Source of the DNA: Magnetospira sp.
Lineage (GTDB): Bacteria; Pseudomonadota; Alphaproteobacteria; Rhodospirillales; Magnetospiraceae
Length of the DNA stretch: 6,597 nucleotides
Direction of reading: 5' to 3'
Assembly: GCA_028277325.1 (NCBI GenBank)
Contig: JANQGL010000334.1
Location: 1-6,597, forward strand
Positions 1 to 5,765 of the stretch are shown here, piece by piece (positions within the stretch are counted from its first letter, which is position 1; every line of letters starts with the position of its first letter). The translations under genes were made by a program, and so were the position numbers. The notes below the pieces were generated by a model. That model worked only from the letters and a program-made list of their open reading frames with translations, did no database searches and was not told the origin of the DNA.

Positions 1-599
1 TGCGCCGCCACCCGGCGGATGACGTCGTCGATCTCCCTGCTTTCCCGCGGGTTGAGGCCCGCCGCCGGTTCGTCGAGCAAAAGGAGTTTGGGCGTCGCCG
101 CCAGGGCGCGGGCGATCTCCAGGCGCTTCAGGGCGCCGTAGGGCATGGCGTCGGCGGCCGCGCCGAGGAAATCGTCGAGCCCGACGAAGCGCATCAGACC
201 GGCCGCCTCGTCGCGCAGCGCGGCGTCGGCGCGGCGGATGTGCGGCAGCCCGCACAGGGCCGAGAAGAACCCCCGGTCGAGGCGCAGGTGCGCCCCCACC
301 ATCACGTTCTCCAGCGCCGTCATGTTGAAGAAGATCTGCAGGTTCTGGAAGGTGCGCGACATGCCGCGCGCCGCCAGGTCGGACGGCCGGCGCCCGGTCA
401 CGTCGGCACGGTCGAACGAAATGCGACCGGTGCTCGGCCTGTAGATCCCGGTGATCAGGTTGAGCAGCGTCGTCTTGCCGGCCCCGTTGGGGCCGATGAT
501 GGAGTGGATGTGGCCGGCCGCGATTTCGAAGCCGAGGTCGGCGATCGCGTGCACGCCGCCGAACTCCTTGCACAGCCCCTCGACCCGGAGCAGGCTCAT
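1..599 (-). CDS. livG: Branched-chain amino acid-type ABC transporter ATP-binding protein LivG (partial, N-terminal 199 residues)
   Basis: Cytoplasmic ATPase subunit that powers a LivHM-type permease for branched-chain or related amino acids. The frame is open from ATG at 599 to the left edge, so the C-terminus is missing (the family is usually about 250 residues). Visible motifs in order: Walker A GPNGAGKTT at residues 36-44, Q-loop Gln85 in SRTFQNLQIF, an ABC signature region MPYGALKRLEIARAL at 152-166, Walker B LLLLDE ending at Asp176-Glu177, and D-loop AGLNP at 180-184. The PAAGLNP ending and the YG-type signature are typical of LivG rather than LivF. The start overlaps the livM stop (ATGA), and GGAGG lies 5 nt upstream inside the livM end, so translation is probably coupled. 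livF would be expected just beyond the edge. The transported substrate cannot be read from this subunit. Confidence 0.93.
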   Translation of the reverse strand, partial: MSLLRVEGLCKEFGGVHAIADLGFEIAAGHIHSIIGPNGAGKTTLLNLITGIYRPSTGRISFDRADVTGRRPSDLAARGMSRTFQNLQIFFNMTALENVMVGAHLRLDRGFFSALCGLPHIRRADAALRDEAAGLMRFVGLDDFLGAAADAMPYGALKRLEIARALAATPKLLLLDEPAAGLNPRESREIDDVIRRVAA

Positions 600-1540
600 C
601 GGCGCCTCCGCCGGCGCAGCCCGGTCAGGGTCGGCAGCAGGCCCTTCGGCATGAAGATCATCACCCCCATCAGGATCAGGCCGAAGATCAGGTGCTCGTA
701 GTCCTCCAGCACCGTGAGGACCTGCGGCAGCAGGGTCAGCAGCGCCGCCCCGACCACCGCCCCGAAGGTCGACGCCATGCCGCCGAGGACCACCATCACG
801 ACGAACTCGATGGAATGGAAGAAGCTGGCGACGTTGGGGGTGATGAACATCCCGTAGAACGCGGACAGCGACCCGACCAGGCTGGCGAACACGGCCGACA
901 CCGTGAAGATCAGGACCTTGTAGCGGGTGGTGTCGACCCCCACCACCTCGGCCGCCACCTCGGAGCCGTGCACCGCGCGCAGGGCCCGCCCGACCGGCGA
1001 GTCGATCAGGTTCAGGGACAGCCAGACGCTCAGCCACAGCAGCCCCCCGACCAGCCAGTACCATTCGGCCTCGTCGGCCGGTTCCCAGCCGAAGGCGGCG
1101 AACGGCGGCACCGGCATCCCGTCCGGACCGCCGGTGATCTCCGCCTCGATATTCAGGACGATGGAAATGATGATCCCGAGGCCGAGCGTCGCCATGGCCA
1201 GGTAGTGGCCCTGCAGGCGCAGGATCGGCCGCGCCACCGCGAAGGCCAGCAGGCCGGTCGCCGCCGCCGCGCTGCCGGTGGCGGCCAGCGGGTCCCAGCC
1301 GTGGCCGGCGGTGAGCACGCCCGCCCCGTAGGCGCCGAGGCCGACGAAGGCGGCGTGCCCGAGGCTGATCTGTCCGGCATAGCCGATCAGCAGGTTCAAC
1401 CCCACGCAGACGATGGCGTTGAAGCCGATGGTGATGGCGATTTCGTAGTGGAACGCGTTGTCCAGGCCGAGCGGCAGCAGCAGGATCGCCGCCGCCAGGG
1501 CGATCAGGCCGCCGGTCCGCGGACGCACCGGGAGCCGCAT
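596..1540 (-). CDS. livM: Branched-chain amino acid-type ABC transporter permease LivM
   Basis: Inner-membrane permease subunit (314 residues, normal for the family) that pairs with LivH to form the translocation channel. The sequence is hydrophobic throughout, with roughly eight or more membrane-spanning stretches. It carries the family hallmark GYAGQISLGHAAFVGLGAY at residues 53-71, the TGGPDGM periplasmic motif at 136-142, the cytoplasmic ATPase-contacting loop GRALRAVHGSEVAAEVVGVD at 184-203, and VVLGGMASTFGAVVGA at 250-265. The C-terminus is a run of six arginines. The start ATG lies 1 nt after the livH stop, with a GGAG about 10 nt upstream inside livH. The stop TGA overlaps the livG start. 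This close packing indicates one livHMG transcript. The broad Liv/HAAT family also moves other amino acids and amides, so the substrate is uncertain. Confidence 0.95.
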   Translation of the reverse strand: MRLPVRPRTGGLIALAAAILLLPLGLDNAFHYEIAITIGFNAIVCVGLNLLIGYAGQISLGHAAFVGLGAYGAGVLTAGHGWDPLAATGSAAAATGLLAFAVARPILRLQGHYLAMATLGLGIIISIVLNIEAEITGGPDGMPVPPFAAFGWEPADEAEWYWLVGGLLWLSVWLSLNLIDSPVGRALRAVHGSEVAAEVVGVDTTRYKVLIFTVSAVFASLVGSLSAFYGMFITPNVASFFHSIEFVVMVVLGGMASTFGAVVGAALLTLLPQVLTVLEDYEHLIFGLILMGVMIFMPKGLLPTLTGLRRRRRR

Positions 1541-1541
1541 C

Positions 1542-2417
1542 TCAGACCCGCTCCGTGGCGCGCCGCCCGAACAGGCCGCTGGGGCGCACGAACAGGACCA
1601 GGAGGATCAGCACGAAGGCGATGGCGTCCTTGTACTCCGAACTGACGTAGCCGGCCCCCATCGCCTCGGCGATGCCGACGATCAGGCCGCCGACCACCGC
1701 CCCCAGGCCGTTGCCCAGACCGCCGAGGATCGCCGCCGCGAACCCCTTGAGGCCGAGCATGATGCCGATCTCGAAATGGGTCAGGGTGATCGGCGCCACC
1801 AGGATGCCGGCCACGGCGCCCAGCGCCCCGGACAGGCCGAAGCTCAGGAACAGGACGAACTTGACATTGATGCCGACCAGTTGCGCGGCATCCCTGTTGT
1901 AGGACGCGGCCAGGATCGCCTTGCCCAGGAGGGTCCGGTTGAAGAACAGGAACAGGCCCACGACCACCGCCGCCGACACCCCCAGCACCCACAGGCTTTG
2001 CGGCAGCAGGGTGGCGTCCAGGACGTGCAGCGGGTCGTCGCCGGAAAACGACGGCAGGGCATGGTACTGCTTGCCCCAGACGATCTGCGCCAGGCCGCGC
2101 AGGGCGATCGAGGCGCCGATGGTGATGATGATCAGGGTCACCACCGAGGCGCCGCGCGCCGGCTCCACCGCGAACTTCTCCAGCAGCAGGCCGGCCACCG
2201 CGGCCAGCAGCACCGCGGCCAGCATGGCCAGCGGCAGCGGCACCCCGACGCCCAGCAGGGCCACGGTGGCCATGCCGCCGATCATCACGAACTCGCCCTG
2301 CGCGAAGTTGATCACGTGGGAGGCGTTGAAGATGATGGAAAAGCCGAGCGCCACCAGGGCATAGGTCGCCCCCAGGGTGACGCCGGAAAACAGGAACTGA
2401 AGAAACTCCGACAGCAT
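1542..2417 (-). CDS. livH: Branched-chain amino acid-type ABC transporter permease LivH
   Basis: Inner-membrane permease partner of LivM, 291 residues. Family motifs are TLGATYALVALGFSIIFNA at residues 14-32, the conserved HVINFAQGEFVMIGG at 34-48, the cytoplasmic loop SYNRDAAQLVGINV at 172-185 that should dock the ATPases, and GLKGFAAAILGGLGNGLGA at 222-240. It ends in the usual RPSGLFG (278-284). I chose ATG at 2417 over the in-frame ATG at 2474. The upstream 19 residues are not hydrophobic and match no family N-terminus, LivH proteins normally begin MxxFLQxLxxG, and a G-rich stretch (GGCGGGGGGCG) lies just upstream of 2417. It is the first gene of the visible livHMG operon. No periplasmic binding protein (livK/livJ) is encoded beside it, so one must come from elsewhere or from beyond livG/livF. 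Confidence 0.95.
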   Translation of the reverse strand: MLSEFLQFLFSGVTLGATYALVALGFSIIFNASHVINFAQGEFVMIGGMATVALLGVGVPLPLAMLAAVLLAAVAGLLLEKFAVEPARGASVVTLIIITIGASIALRGLAQIVWGKQYHALPSFSGDDPLHVLDATLLPQSLWVLGVSAAVVVGLFLFFNRTLLGKAILAASYNRDAAQLVGINVKFVLFLSFGLSGALGAVAGILVAPITLTHFEIGIMLGLKGFAAAILGGLGNGLGAVVGGLIVGIAEAMGAGYVSSEYKDAIAFVLILLVLFVRPSGLFGRRATERV

Positions 2418-2500
2418 CGCGCCCCCCGCCGCGCACCGATCAGGGAAAATGCCCGCCGCGCCAACGGAATGCAACAGGAAAGGCGGCCCCCGACCGAACC

Positions 2501-2527
2501 GCGCCGGGCCCTGTCCGGACCCGGCGC
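2501..2527 (-). terminator. GC-rich hairpin between caspase gene and livH (possible weak terminator)
   Basis: A perfect 8-bp inverted repeat, GCGCCGGG (2501-2508) and CCCGGCGC (2520-2527), encloses an 11-nt loop that itself contains TCCGGA. It lies about 75 nt past the stop of the caspase gene and about 85 nt before livH, both read on the minus strand. On that strand it is followed by GGTTCGGTCGG and not by a T-run, so it is not a standard intrinsic terminator. It could be a Rho-assisted end, a 3' stabilising hairpin, or chance in GC-rich DNA. Confidence 0.3.
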
Positions 2528-2600
2528 TCGTTGAAGGGGTGTGCCGTCTGTTCGCTTCAGGTCGACGGATTGCGAGGACCCGACGGCGAACGGGACTTGG

Positions 2601-4160
2601 TCATTGGCGACCCTGCTGGACCGCGGTGCCCAGAATCTGCAGGAACAGCGGCAGCACTTTTTCCGCCCCCGCGCCCTGTTGCTGCGGGGGATTGGACCCG
2701 GTGCCCTGCTGGCGCATCGTCTGCGCCGGCTGTCGCGGCGGCGGCGGCGGGGCCGGCCGCGGCGGCGCGGCGGCTTGAGTCCGCCGCCGCTGCTCGATCG
2801 CCCGCTGCCAGTCCGATTGGGTCCGCGTGGTCTTGGTCGGCGTCGGGGCCGGCGCCGGGGGCCGCGACGGGGTCGTTCTGACGACGGTCGAGTTGCGCCG
2901 CAGCGAGGCGAGGATCGATTGCGTCGGCTCGCCACGCACCCGCAGGCCGTGCTCCCGCTCGTAGGCGGCGATGGAGCGCCGCGTCGCGGCCCCGAACACG
3001 CCGTCCACCGGGCCGGCCGCGTAGCCCAGGTTGTTGAGGCGCCGCTGGATCTCGGCGACCGACCGCCGGTCCGTCAGCACGTCGCCGGCCACCTTCGGCG
3101 GCGCCGGCCGCGGCGCCGGTTCGGCCCGCGGTTGCTCCGCCGGGGCGGTGAGCTTGGCCACCTTGATCCGGGCCAGGTCGGCGAACTGGCCGTCGGGATA
3201 CTTCTTCAGGTAGGCTTTGAACATGTCCGGATCGTCGCTGCCGGCGATGGTCTCCCAGAACAGGAACTCGGCGCTTTGCGGCTGGCTGGCGGTGCGCGAC
3301 GGGGTCGGCGCGACCGGTGCCGGGGCGGCGGCCGGCAGCGACGCCTGCTGCGGCGCGCCGTCACCGGGCACGAAATAGAAATCGTCCTTGACCGACGACC
3401 GGATCCAGGGGTCCTGCACGCCGCCGGTTTCCTCGAACACCGCCCGCGCCGTGCGCTTGAACACGTCCTCCAGCTTCAGGCCGGGCCGATCCAGGTACCG
3501 CAGCAGGGCGCCGGTGAACACCCCGTGGCCGCCCGGCGGGCCGTCCTGGGCGGTCTGCCCGGGTCCGGCCGAGAACATGATGGCGGTGCCGCTGCTGCCG
3601 CTTTTGACCTCTTCCACGGTCAGGCCGCGCGATGCCGAGCGGGTGCGCTGAGGCAGCGGGTTGTCGCGGCAGGCATCGATGATCACGATGTTGAGGTCGC
3701 TGCCGGCATTGCCCATCGCCTGGATGAAGTCCGCCATCTCGACGCCTTCCGACCGCAGGTCGGCCTCGACCTCGATCCGGGCGTCGGCGGGGACCAGCCA
3801 GTTCTTGTCGCCGGACGCGATCCCGTGCCCGGCGTAGAACAGCAGGCCGACCTCGGCACTGGCCAGCCGGCCCTCGAAATCGGCCAGGGCGCGGCTCATC
3901 TCGCGGCGCCCGGCGTCGAGCTTCAGGACCACGTCGAACCCGAGGTTCCGCAGCTTGTTGGCCACCTCGCCGGCGTCGGTGCGGGCGTTGGCGAGCGGCG
4001 GCAGGGTCTGGTAGGCGTTGTTGCCGATGACCAGCGCCACCCGCTCCTTGGCCACCGCCATGGCCGGCCAAGCGAGAACCACGGCCAGCAGCAGGCCCGC
4101 CGGCCACGTCAGGCGGGCGCCCTTCCGGTCGCCGCGCCGGGATTTGAAAACGAACGGCAT
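2601..4160 (-). CDS. Secreted caspase-family (peptidase C14) protein with peptidoglycan-binding domain
   Basis: Predicted exported cysteine peptidase of the caspase/metacaspase fold, 519 residues. Residues 1-37 look like a Sec signal peptide: a basic start (KSRRGDRKGAR), a hydrophobic core (WPAGLLLAVVLAWPA), then AMAVA-KE. The C14 domain spans about 39-265: beta strand RVALVIGNNAY (40-50), catalytic His112 in FYAGHG, and catalytic Cys164 in DACRDNP, so both dyad residues are present. A Pro/Ala linker follows (about 270-295). Next is a short helical module, EFLFWETI...FKAYLKKYPDGQFADLARIKVAKL (298-337), often seen in bacterial caspase proteins. A PG_binding_1-like repeat (about 366-421, IQRRLNNLGY..GPVDGVFGAATRRSIAAYE) then precedes a Pro/Gln-rich tail. 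ATG at 4160 is preferred over GTG at 4166 because AGAGG sits 5 nt before it. The gene appears to be a single transcription unit. Its target is unknown; signal peptide and PG-binding domain suggest a role in the periplasm or at the cell wall. Confidence 0.9.
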   Translation of the reverse strand: MPFVFKSRRGDRKGARLTWPAGLLLAVVLAWPAMAVAKERVALVIGNNAYQTLPPLANARTDAGEVANKLRNLGFDVVLKLDAGRREMSRALADFEGRLASAEVGLLFYAGHGIASGDKNWLVPADARIEVEADLRSEGVEMADFIQAMGNAGSDLNIVIIDACRDNPLPQRTRSASRGLTVEEVKSGSSGTAIMFSAGPGQTAQDGPPGGHGVFTGALLRYLDRPGLKLEDVFKRTARAVFEETGGVQDPWIRSSVKDDFYFVPGDGAPQQASLPAAAPAPVAPTPSRTASQPQSAEFLFWETIAGSDDPDMFKAYLKKYPDGQFADLARIKVAKLTAPAEQPRAEPAPRPAPPKVAGDVLTDRRSVAEIQRRLNNLGYAAGPVDGVFGAATRRSIAAYEREHGLRVRGEPTQSILASLRRNSTVVRTTPSRPPAPAPTPTKTTRTQSDWQRAIEQRRRTQAAAPPRPAPPPPPRQPAQTMRQQGTGSNPPQQQGAGAEKVLPLFLQILGTAVQQGRQ

Positions 4161-4178
4161 GTTCACCTCTCGTCGGTC

Positions 4179-4217
4179 CGCTTGACATCCATTTTACGCC
4201 ATTCCGAGGCGCTTGAC
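4179..4217. repeat. Direct repeat CGCTTGAC flanking the caspase promoter core
   Basis: The 8-mer CGCTTGAC occurs at 4179-4186 and again at 4210-4217, with starts 31 nt apart, close to three helical turns. One copy overlaps the candidate -35 box and the other covers the predicted start of transcription. This geometry would suit a cooperative repressor, but two 8-mers can also arise by chance. Confidence 0.35.
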
Positions 4218-4219
4218 GA
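4191..4219 (-). promoter_or_regulatory. Candidate sigma70-type promoter of the caspase gene
   Basis: On the minus strand, TCGTCA (4214-4219, 4 of 6 to TTGACA) is followed by a 17-nt spacer and TAAAAT (4191-4196, 5 of 6 to TATAAT). Transcription would start near 4184, leaving a leader of about 24 nt before the ATG at 4160. The -10 box lies in one of the few AT-rich patches of the region. The -35 box is weak, which would suit a regulated gene. Confidence 0.45.
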
Positions 4220-4472
4220 TACCTTCAACCATGGAGATATCCCGGTCCGCGATTTCCGGAGGGCGTCGGCGCGCCCCATCCGGTCCGCCGGTCGCGTCAA
4301 TGCACGGCGGGCGGCGGTTTTTCGGTCCGGGTCGGATTGGGATCCTGCCGTGCCGGCCTGGTGGCGCGCCGCGATGGCGCGTGCTTCTTCCTCAAAATCA
4401 GAGCCGCCTTCCCCGGTGTTGGGTGAAGAGCAAAAAAACGGCGGCACATCAACCAGTGCGGACGATACATAC

Positions 4473-4500
4473 AAAAAAGCGGTTGGAATTCCTTCCAACC
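4473..4500 (-). terminator. Intrinsic terminator of the rplM-rpsI operon
   Basis: On the minus strand a perfect 8-bp stem, GGTTGGAA and TTCCAACC, closes a GGAA loop (4481-4500). It is followed by GC and six T residues (complement of A at 4473-4478). It begins 29 nt after the rpsI stop. Hairpin plus T-run is the textbook Rho-independent form, so little read-through into the caspase gene is expected. Confidence 0.92.
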
Positions 4501-4529
4501 ACTCCTTCGAATGCGTCTTAGGTCTAAGC

Positions 4530-5027
4530 TTAGCGCTTGGAGAACTGGAAGCTCCGGCGCGCCTTGGCCTTGCCGTACTTCTTGCGCTCGACGACGCGGG
4601 AGTCGCGGGTCAGGAAGCCGCCCCGTTTCAGCACGCCGCGCAGTTCCGGCTCGTACAGGGTGAGCGCGCGGGAGATGCCGTGGCGCACCGCGCCGGCCTG
4701 GCCCGACAGGCCGCCGCCGGACACCGTGCACACCACGTCGAACTGGTCCTTGCGGTTGGCGACCTCGAACGGCTGGTTGATCAGCATGCGCAGCACCGGA
4801 CGCGCGAAATAGGTTTCCAGATCGCGGCCGTTGACGGTGATGCGGCCGACGCCCGCCTTCACCCACACCCGGGCGATCGCGTTCTTGCGCTTGCCGGTCG
4901 CATAGGAGCGGCCCTGCGCGTCCCGTTTCGGCGCCTGCGCCTCGGCCTCGGCGGCCGCCGTCGCGGCCGGCGCCACGGCCTGACCCAGATCCTTCAGATC
5001 GTCGAGGGTCCTGGTTTCCTCGGCCAT
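4530..5027 (-). CDS. rpsI: 30S ribosomal protein S9
   Basis: Small-subunit protein (165 residues) whose C-terminal tail reaches toward the P-site tRNA. Recognised from YATGKRKNAIARVWVKAGVG (42-61), ITVNGRDLETYF (63-74), the glycine-rich GGGLSGQAGAVRHGISRAL (104-122), the RDSRVVERKKYGKAKARRSFQ segment near the end, and the invariant-type C-terminus FSKR. About 35 residues at the N-terminus are an Ala/Glu-rich extension absent from the ~130-residue enterobacterial protein; extended S9 proteins are common in alphaproteobacteria. ATG at 5027 is 2 nt after the rplM stop, with GAGGAG about 9 nt upstream inside rplM, so translation is likely coupled. The larger frame extending upstream to 5618 is not used: it reads through rplM in the wrong frame. 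Confidence 0.98.
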   Translation of the reverse strand: MAEETRTLDDLKDLGQAVAPAATAAAEAEAQAPKRDAQGRSYATGKRKNAIARVWVKAGVGRITVNGRDLETYFARPVLRMLINQPFEVANRKDQFDVVCTVSGGGLSGQAGAVRHGISRALTLYEPELRGVLKRGGFLTRDSRVVERKKYGKAKARRSFQFSKR

Positions 5028-5029
5028 GC

Positions 5030-5494
5030 TCAGGCACTCCTCTTGTTTTTCGGATTCATCGCCGCCACGTCGAGCGGCTCCGGCTGCTGTGCCGCGTGCG
5101 GATGCCCGGGTCCGGCATAGACGTGCAGCTTGCGCATCTGCTGACGGCCGAGCGGGTTGCGGGTGATCATCCGTTCCACCGCCTTCTGGATCACCCGCTC
5201 CGGGAACCGGCCGTCGAGGATCTGCCCGGCCGTCCGCGACTTGAGGCCGCCCGGGTAGCCGGTATGGCGGTGGTAGACCTTCTGGCCGCGCTTGCGGCCG
5301 GTCAGTTGCACCTTCTCGGCGTTGACCACGATGATGTTGTCGCCGCAGTCGATGTGCGGCGTATACATCGGCTTGTGCTTTCCGCGAAGACGCATGGCGA
5401 CGACACTGGCCAGACGCCCGAGGACGAGTCCCTCGGCGTCGATCACGTACCATTTGCGCTCCACTTCGGAAGGCTTGGCGGAATAGGTTTTCAT
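5030..5494 (-). CDS. rplM: 50S ribosomal protein L13
   Basis: Early-assembling large-subunit protein that binds 23S rRNA, 154 residues. Family hallmarks: KTYSAKPSEVERKWYVIDA (2-20), LVLGRLAS (23-30), the HIDCGDNIIVVNAEKVQLTG block (47-66), YHRHTGYPGGLK (74-85), and ITRNPLGRQQMRKLHVYAG near the end (110-128), followed by HPHAAQQPEPLDV. ATG at 5494 is chosen over the in-frame upstream start at 5539, whose 15 extra residues match nothing in the family. The Shine-Dalgarno is poor (GGGA 6 nt before ATG). It is first in the rplM-rpsI operon, the order seen across bacteria. A consensus-like promoter and a structured leader precede it. In E. coli L13 represses its own operon; similar feedback here is an inference. 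Confidence 0.98.
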   Translation of the reverse strand: MKTYSAKPSEVERKWYVIDAEGLVLGRLASVVAMRLRGKHKPMYTPHIDCGDNIIVVNAEKVQLTGRKRGQKVYHRHTGYPGGLKSRTAGQILDGRFPERVIQKAVERMITRNPLGRQQMRKLHVYAGPGHPHAAQQPEPLDVAAMNPKNKRSA

Positions 5495-5519
5495 GCTCGT
5501 CCCGTCTGTATGGGGTTTC

Positions 5520-5555
5520 GCGGCGTCGAAACGCCGCACGGGCGGCCGGCGCCCG
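5520..5555 (-). promoter_or_regulatory. Two adjacent hairpins in the rplM 5' leader
   Basis: In transcript order, CGGGCG and CGCCCG (5550-5555 and 5539-5544) pair around a CCGGC loop. One nucleotide later GCGGCGT and ACGCCGC (5531-5537 and 5520-5526) pair around TTCG. Both stems are perfect. They begin a few bases after the predicted transcription start and end 25 nt before the rplM ATG. The position suits a ribosomal-protein autoregulatory leader, but I do not recognise a known leader family. Confidence 0.45.
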
Positions 5556-5566
5556 GGCGGAGCGGC

Positions 5567-5594
5567 AGTATGGGCAATTGGGTTGCCGTGTCAA
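5567..5594 (-). promoter_or_regulatory. Promoter of rplM-rpsI
   Basis: On the minus strand a perfect TTGACA (5589-5594) is followed by 16 nt and CATACT (5567-5572, 4 of 6 to TATAAT). Transcription would start near 5560, giving a leader of about 65 nt. A perfect -35 with a weaker -10 is common for alphaproteobacterial housekeeping promoters. The AT-rich DNA just upstream could act as an UP-type element. Confidence 0.7.
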
Positions 5595-5606
5595 TGAAAT
5601 TTTCAT
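5594..5606. repeat. Inverted repeat ATGAAA-T-TTTCAT
   Basis: A perfect 6-bp inverted repeat around a single central T, abutting the rplM -35 box on its upstream side. It could be an operator or simply part of an AT-rich upstream element. No regulator is recognisable from it. Confidence 0.4.
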
Positions 5607-5632
5607 AATCAAAATCATACGATTAACAATGA

Positions 5633-5646
5633 GGTATCATAATACC
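5633..5646. repeat. Inverted repeat GGTAT-CATA-ATACC
   Basis: Perfect 5-bp arms separated by 4 nt, about 40 nt upstream of the rplM -35 box and about 90 nt upstream of the candidate hemerythrin -35 box. A possible dimeric-regulator site. The arms are short, so chance occurrence is plausible. Confidence 0.3.
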
Positions 5647-5736
5647 ATTCACCAACGGCGTGACCAGAGGCGGTTTTGCGGCAGCCCGGGGATTCGCCGG
5701 ATTTCGTTGGCAACTTCGGTCAGTGCGCGAAAGACA

Positions 5737-5765
5737 TTGAGAAATTTCCGCCCCCCGTGTTCAAT
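5737..5765 (+). promoter_or_regulatory. Candidate promoter of the hemerythrin gene
   Basis: TTGAGA (5737-5742, 5 of 6 to TTGACA) is followed by 17 nt and TTCAAT (5760-5765, 4 of 6 to TATAAT). Transcription would start near 5772, leaving a leader of about 49 nt before ATG at 5821. This is the best match I see upstream of the gene. Confidence 0.4.

Larger units (their letters stand above)
4161..4529. other. 369-bp intergenic region between rpsI and the caspase gene
   Basis: This gap holds the rpsI terminator near 4473-4500 and a candidate caspase promoter near 4191-4219. The middle, about 4220-4430, is GC-rich. Open frames cross it on both strands, but none has a convincing start, ribosome site or recognisable protein, and the minus-strand one runs through the terminator. 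An inverted repeat CGCGCC/GGCGCG with a 5-nt loop lies at 4365-4381. I see no RNA gene or decayed gene that I can name. Confidence 0.6.

Noticed and set aside
2430..2478. Possible livH promoter (TTGCAT with CATTTT, 17-nt spacing, minus strand)
   Set aside because: Each box matches only 3 of 6 consensus positions, which is no better than chance.
692..2534. Long plus-strand frames opposite livM and livH
   Set aside because: The translations are rich in Arg, Gln, Asp and His with no family pattern, while the minus strand encodes textbook LivH and LivM.
2721..2775. GC-rich CGG-type repeats on the plus strand
   Set aside because: They simply encode the Pro/Arg-rich low-complexity tail of the caspase protein on the minus strand and are not a separate repeat element.
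4182..4187. TTGACA on the plus strand as a -35 box
   Set aside because: No acceptable -10 box lies 15-19 nt downstream, and no plus-strand gene follows.
4290..4325. CCGCCG/CGGCGG repeat followed by five T residues on the plus strand
   Set aside because: The loop is long, an extra GCGGCGG separates the stem from the T-run, and there is no plus-strand gene upstream to terminate.
4432..4459. Second possible terminator: A7 at 4432-4438 next to a GCAC/GTGC stem on the minus strand
   Set aside because: The stem is only 4 bp with an 8-nt loop and is separated from the T-run by 5 nt. The perfect hairpin at 4473-4500 already explains termination.
4163..4498. Minus-strand 111-codon frame between rpsI and the caspase gene
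   Set aside because: It starts inside the terminator hairpin, overlaps the caspase promoter and start region, has no ribosome site and matches nothing known.
2541..5120. Plus-strand open frame of 859 codons opposite the caspase gene, intergenic region and rpsI
   Set aside because: It is antisense to two clearly recognisable genes, is dominated by Arg/Gly/Ala/Pro from GC-rich codons, has no recognisable domain and crosses the rpsI terminator. It is a compositional shadow.
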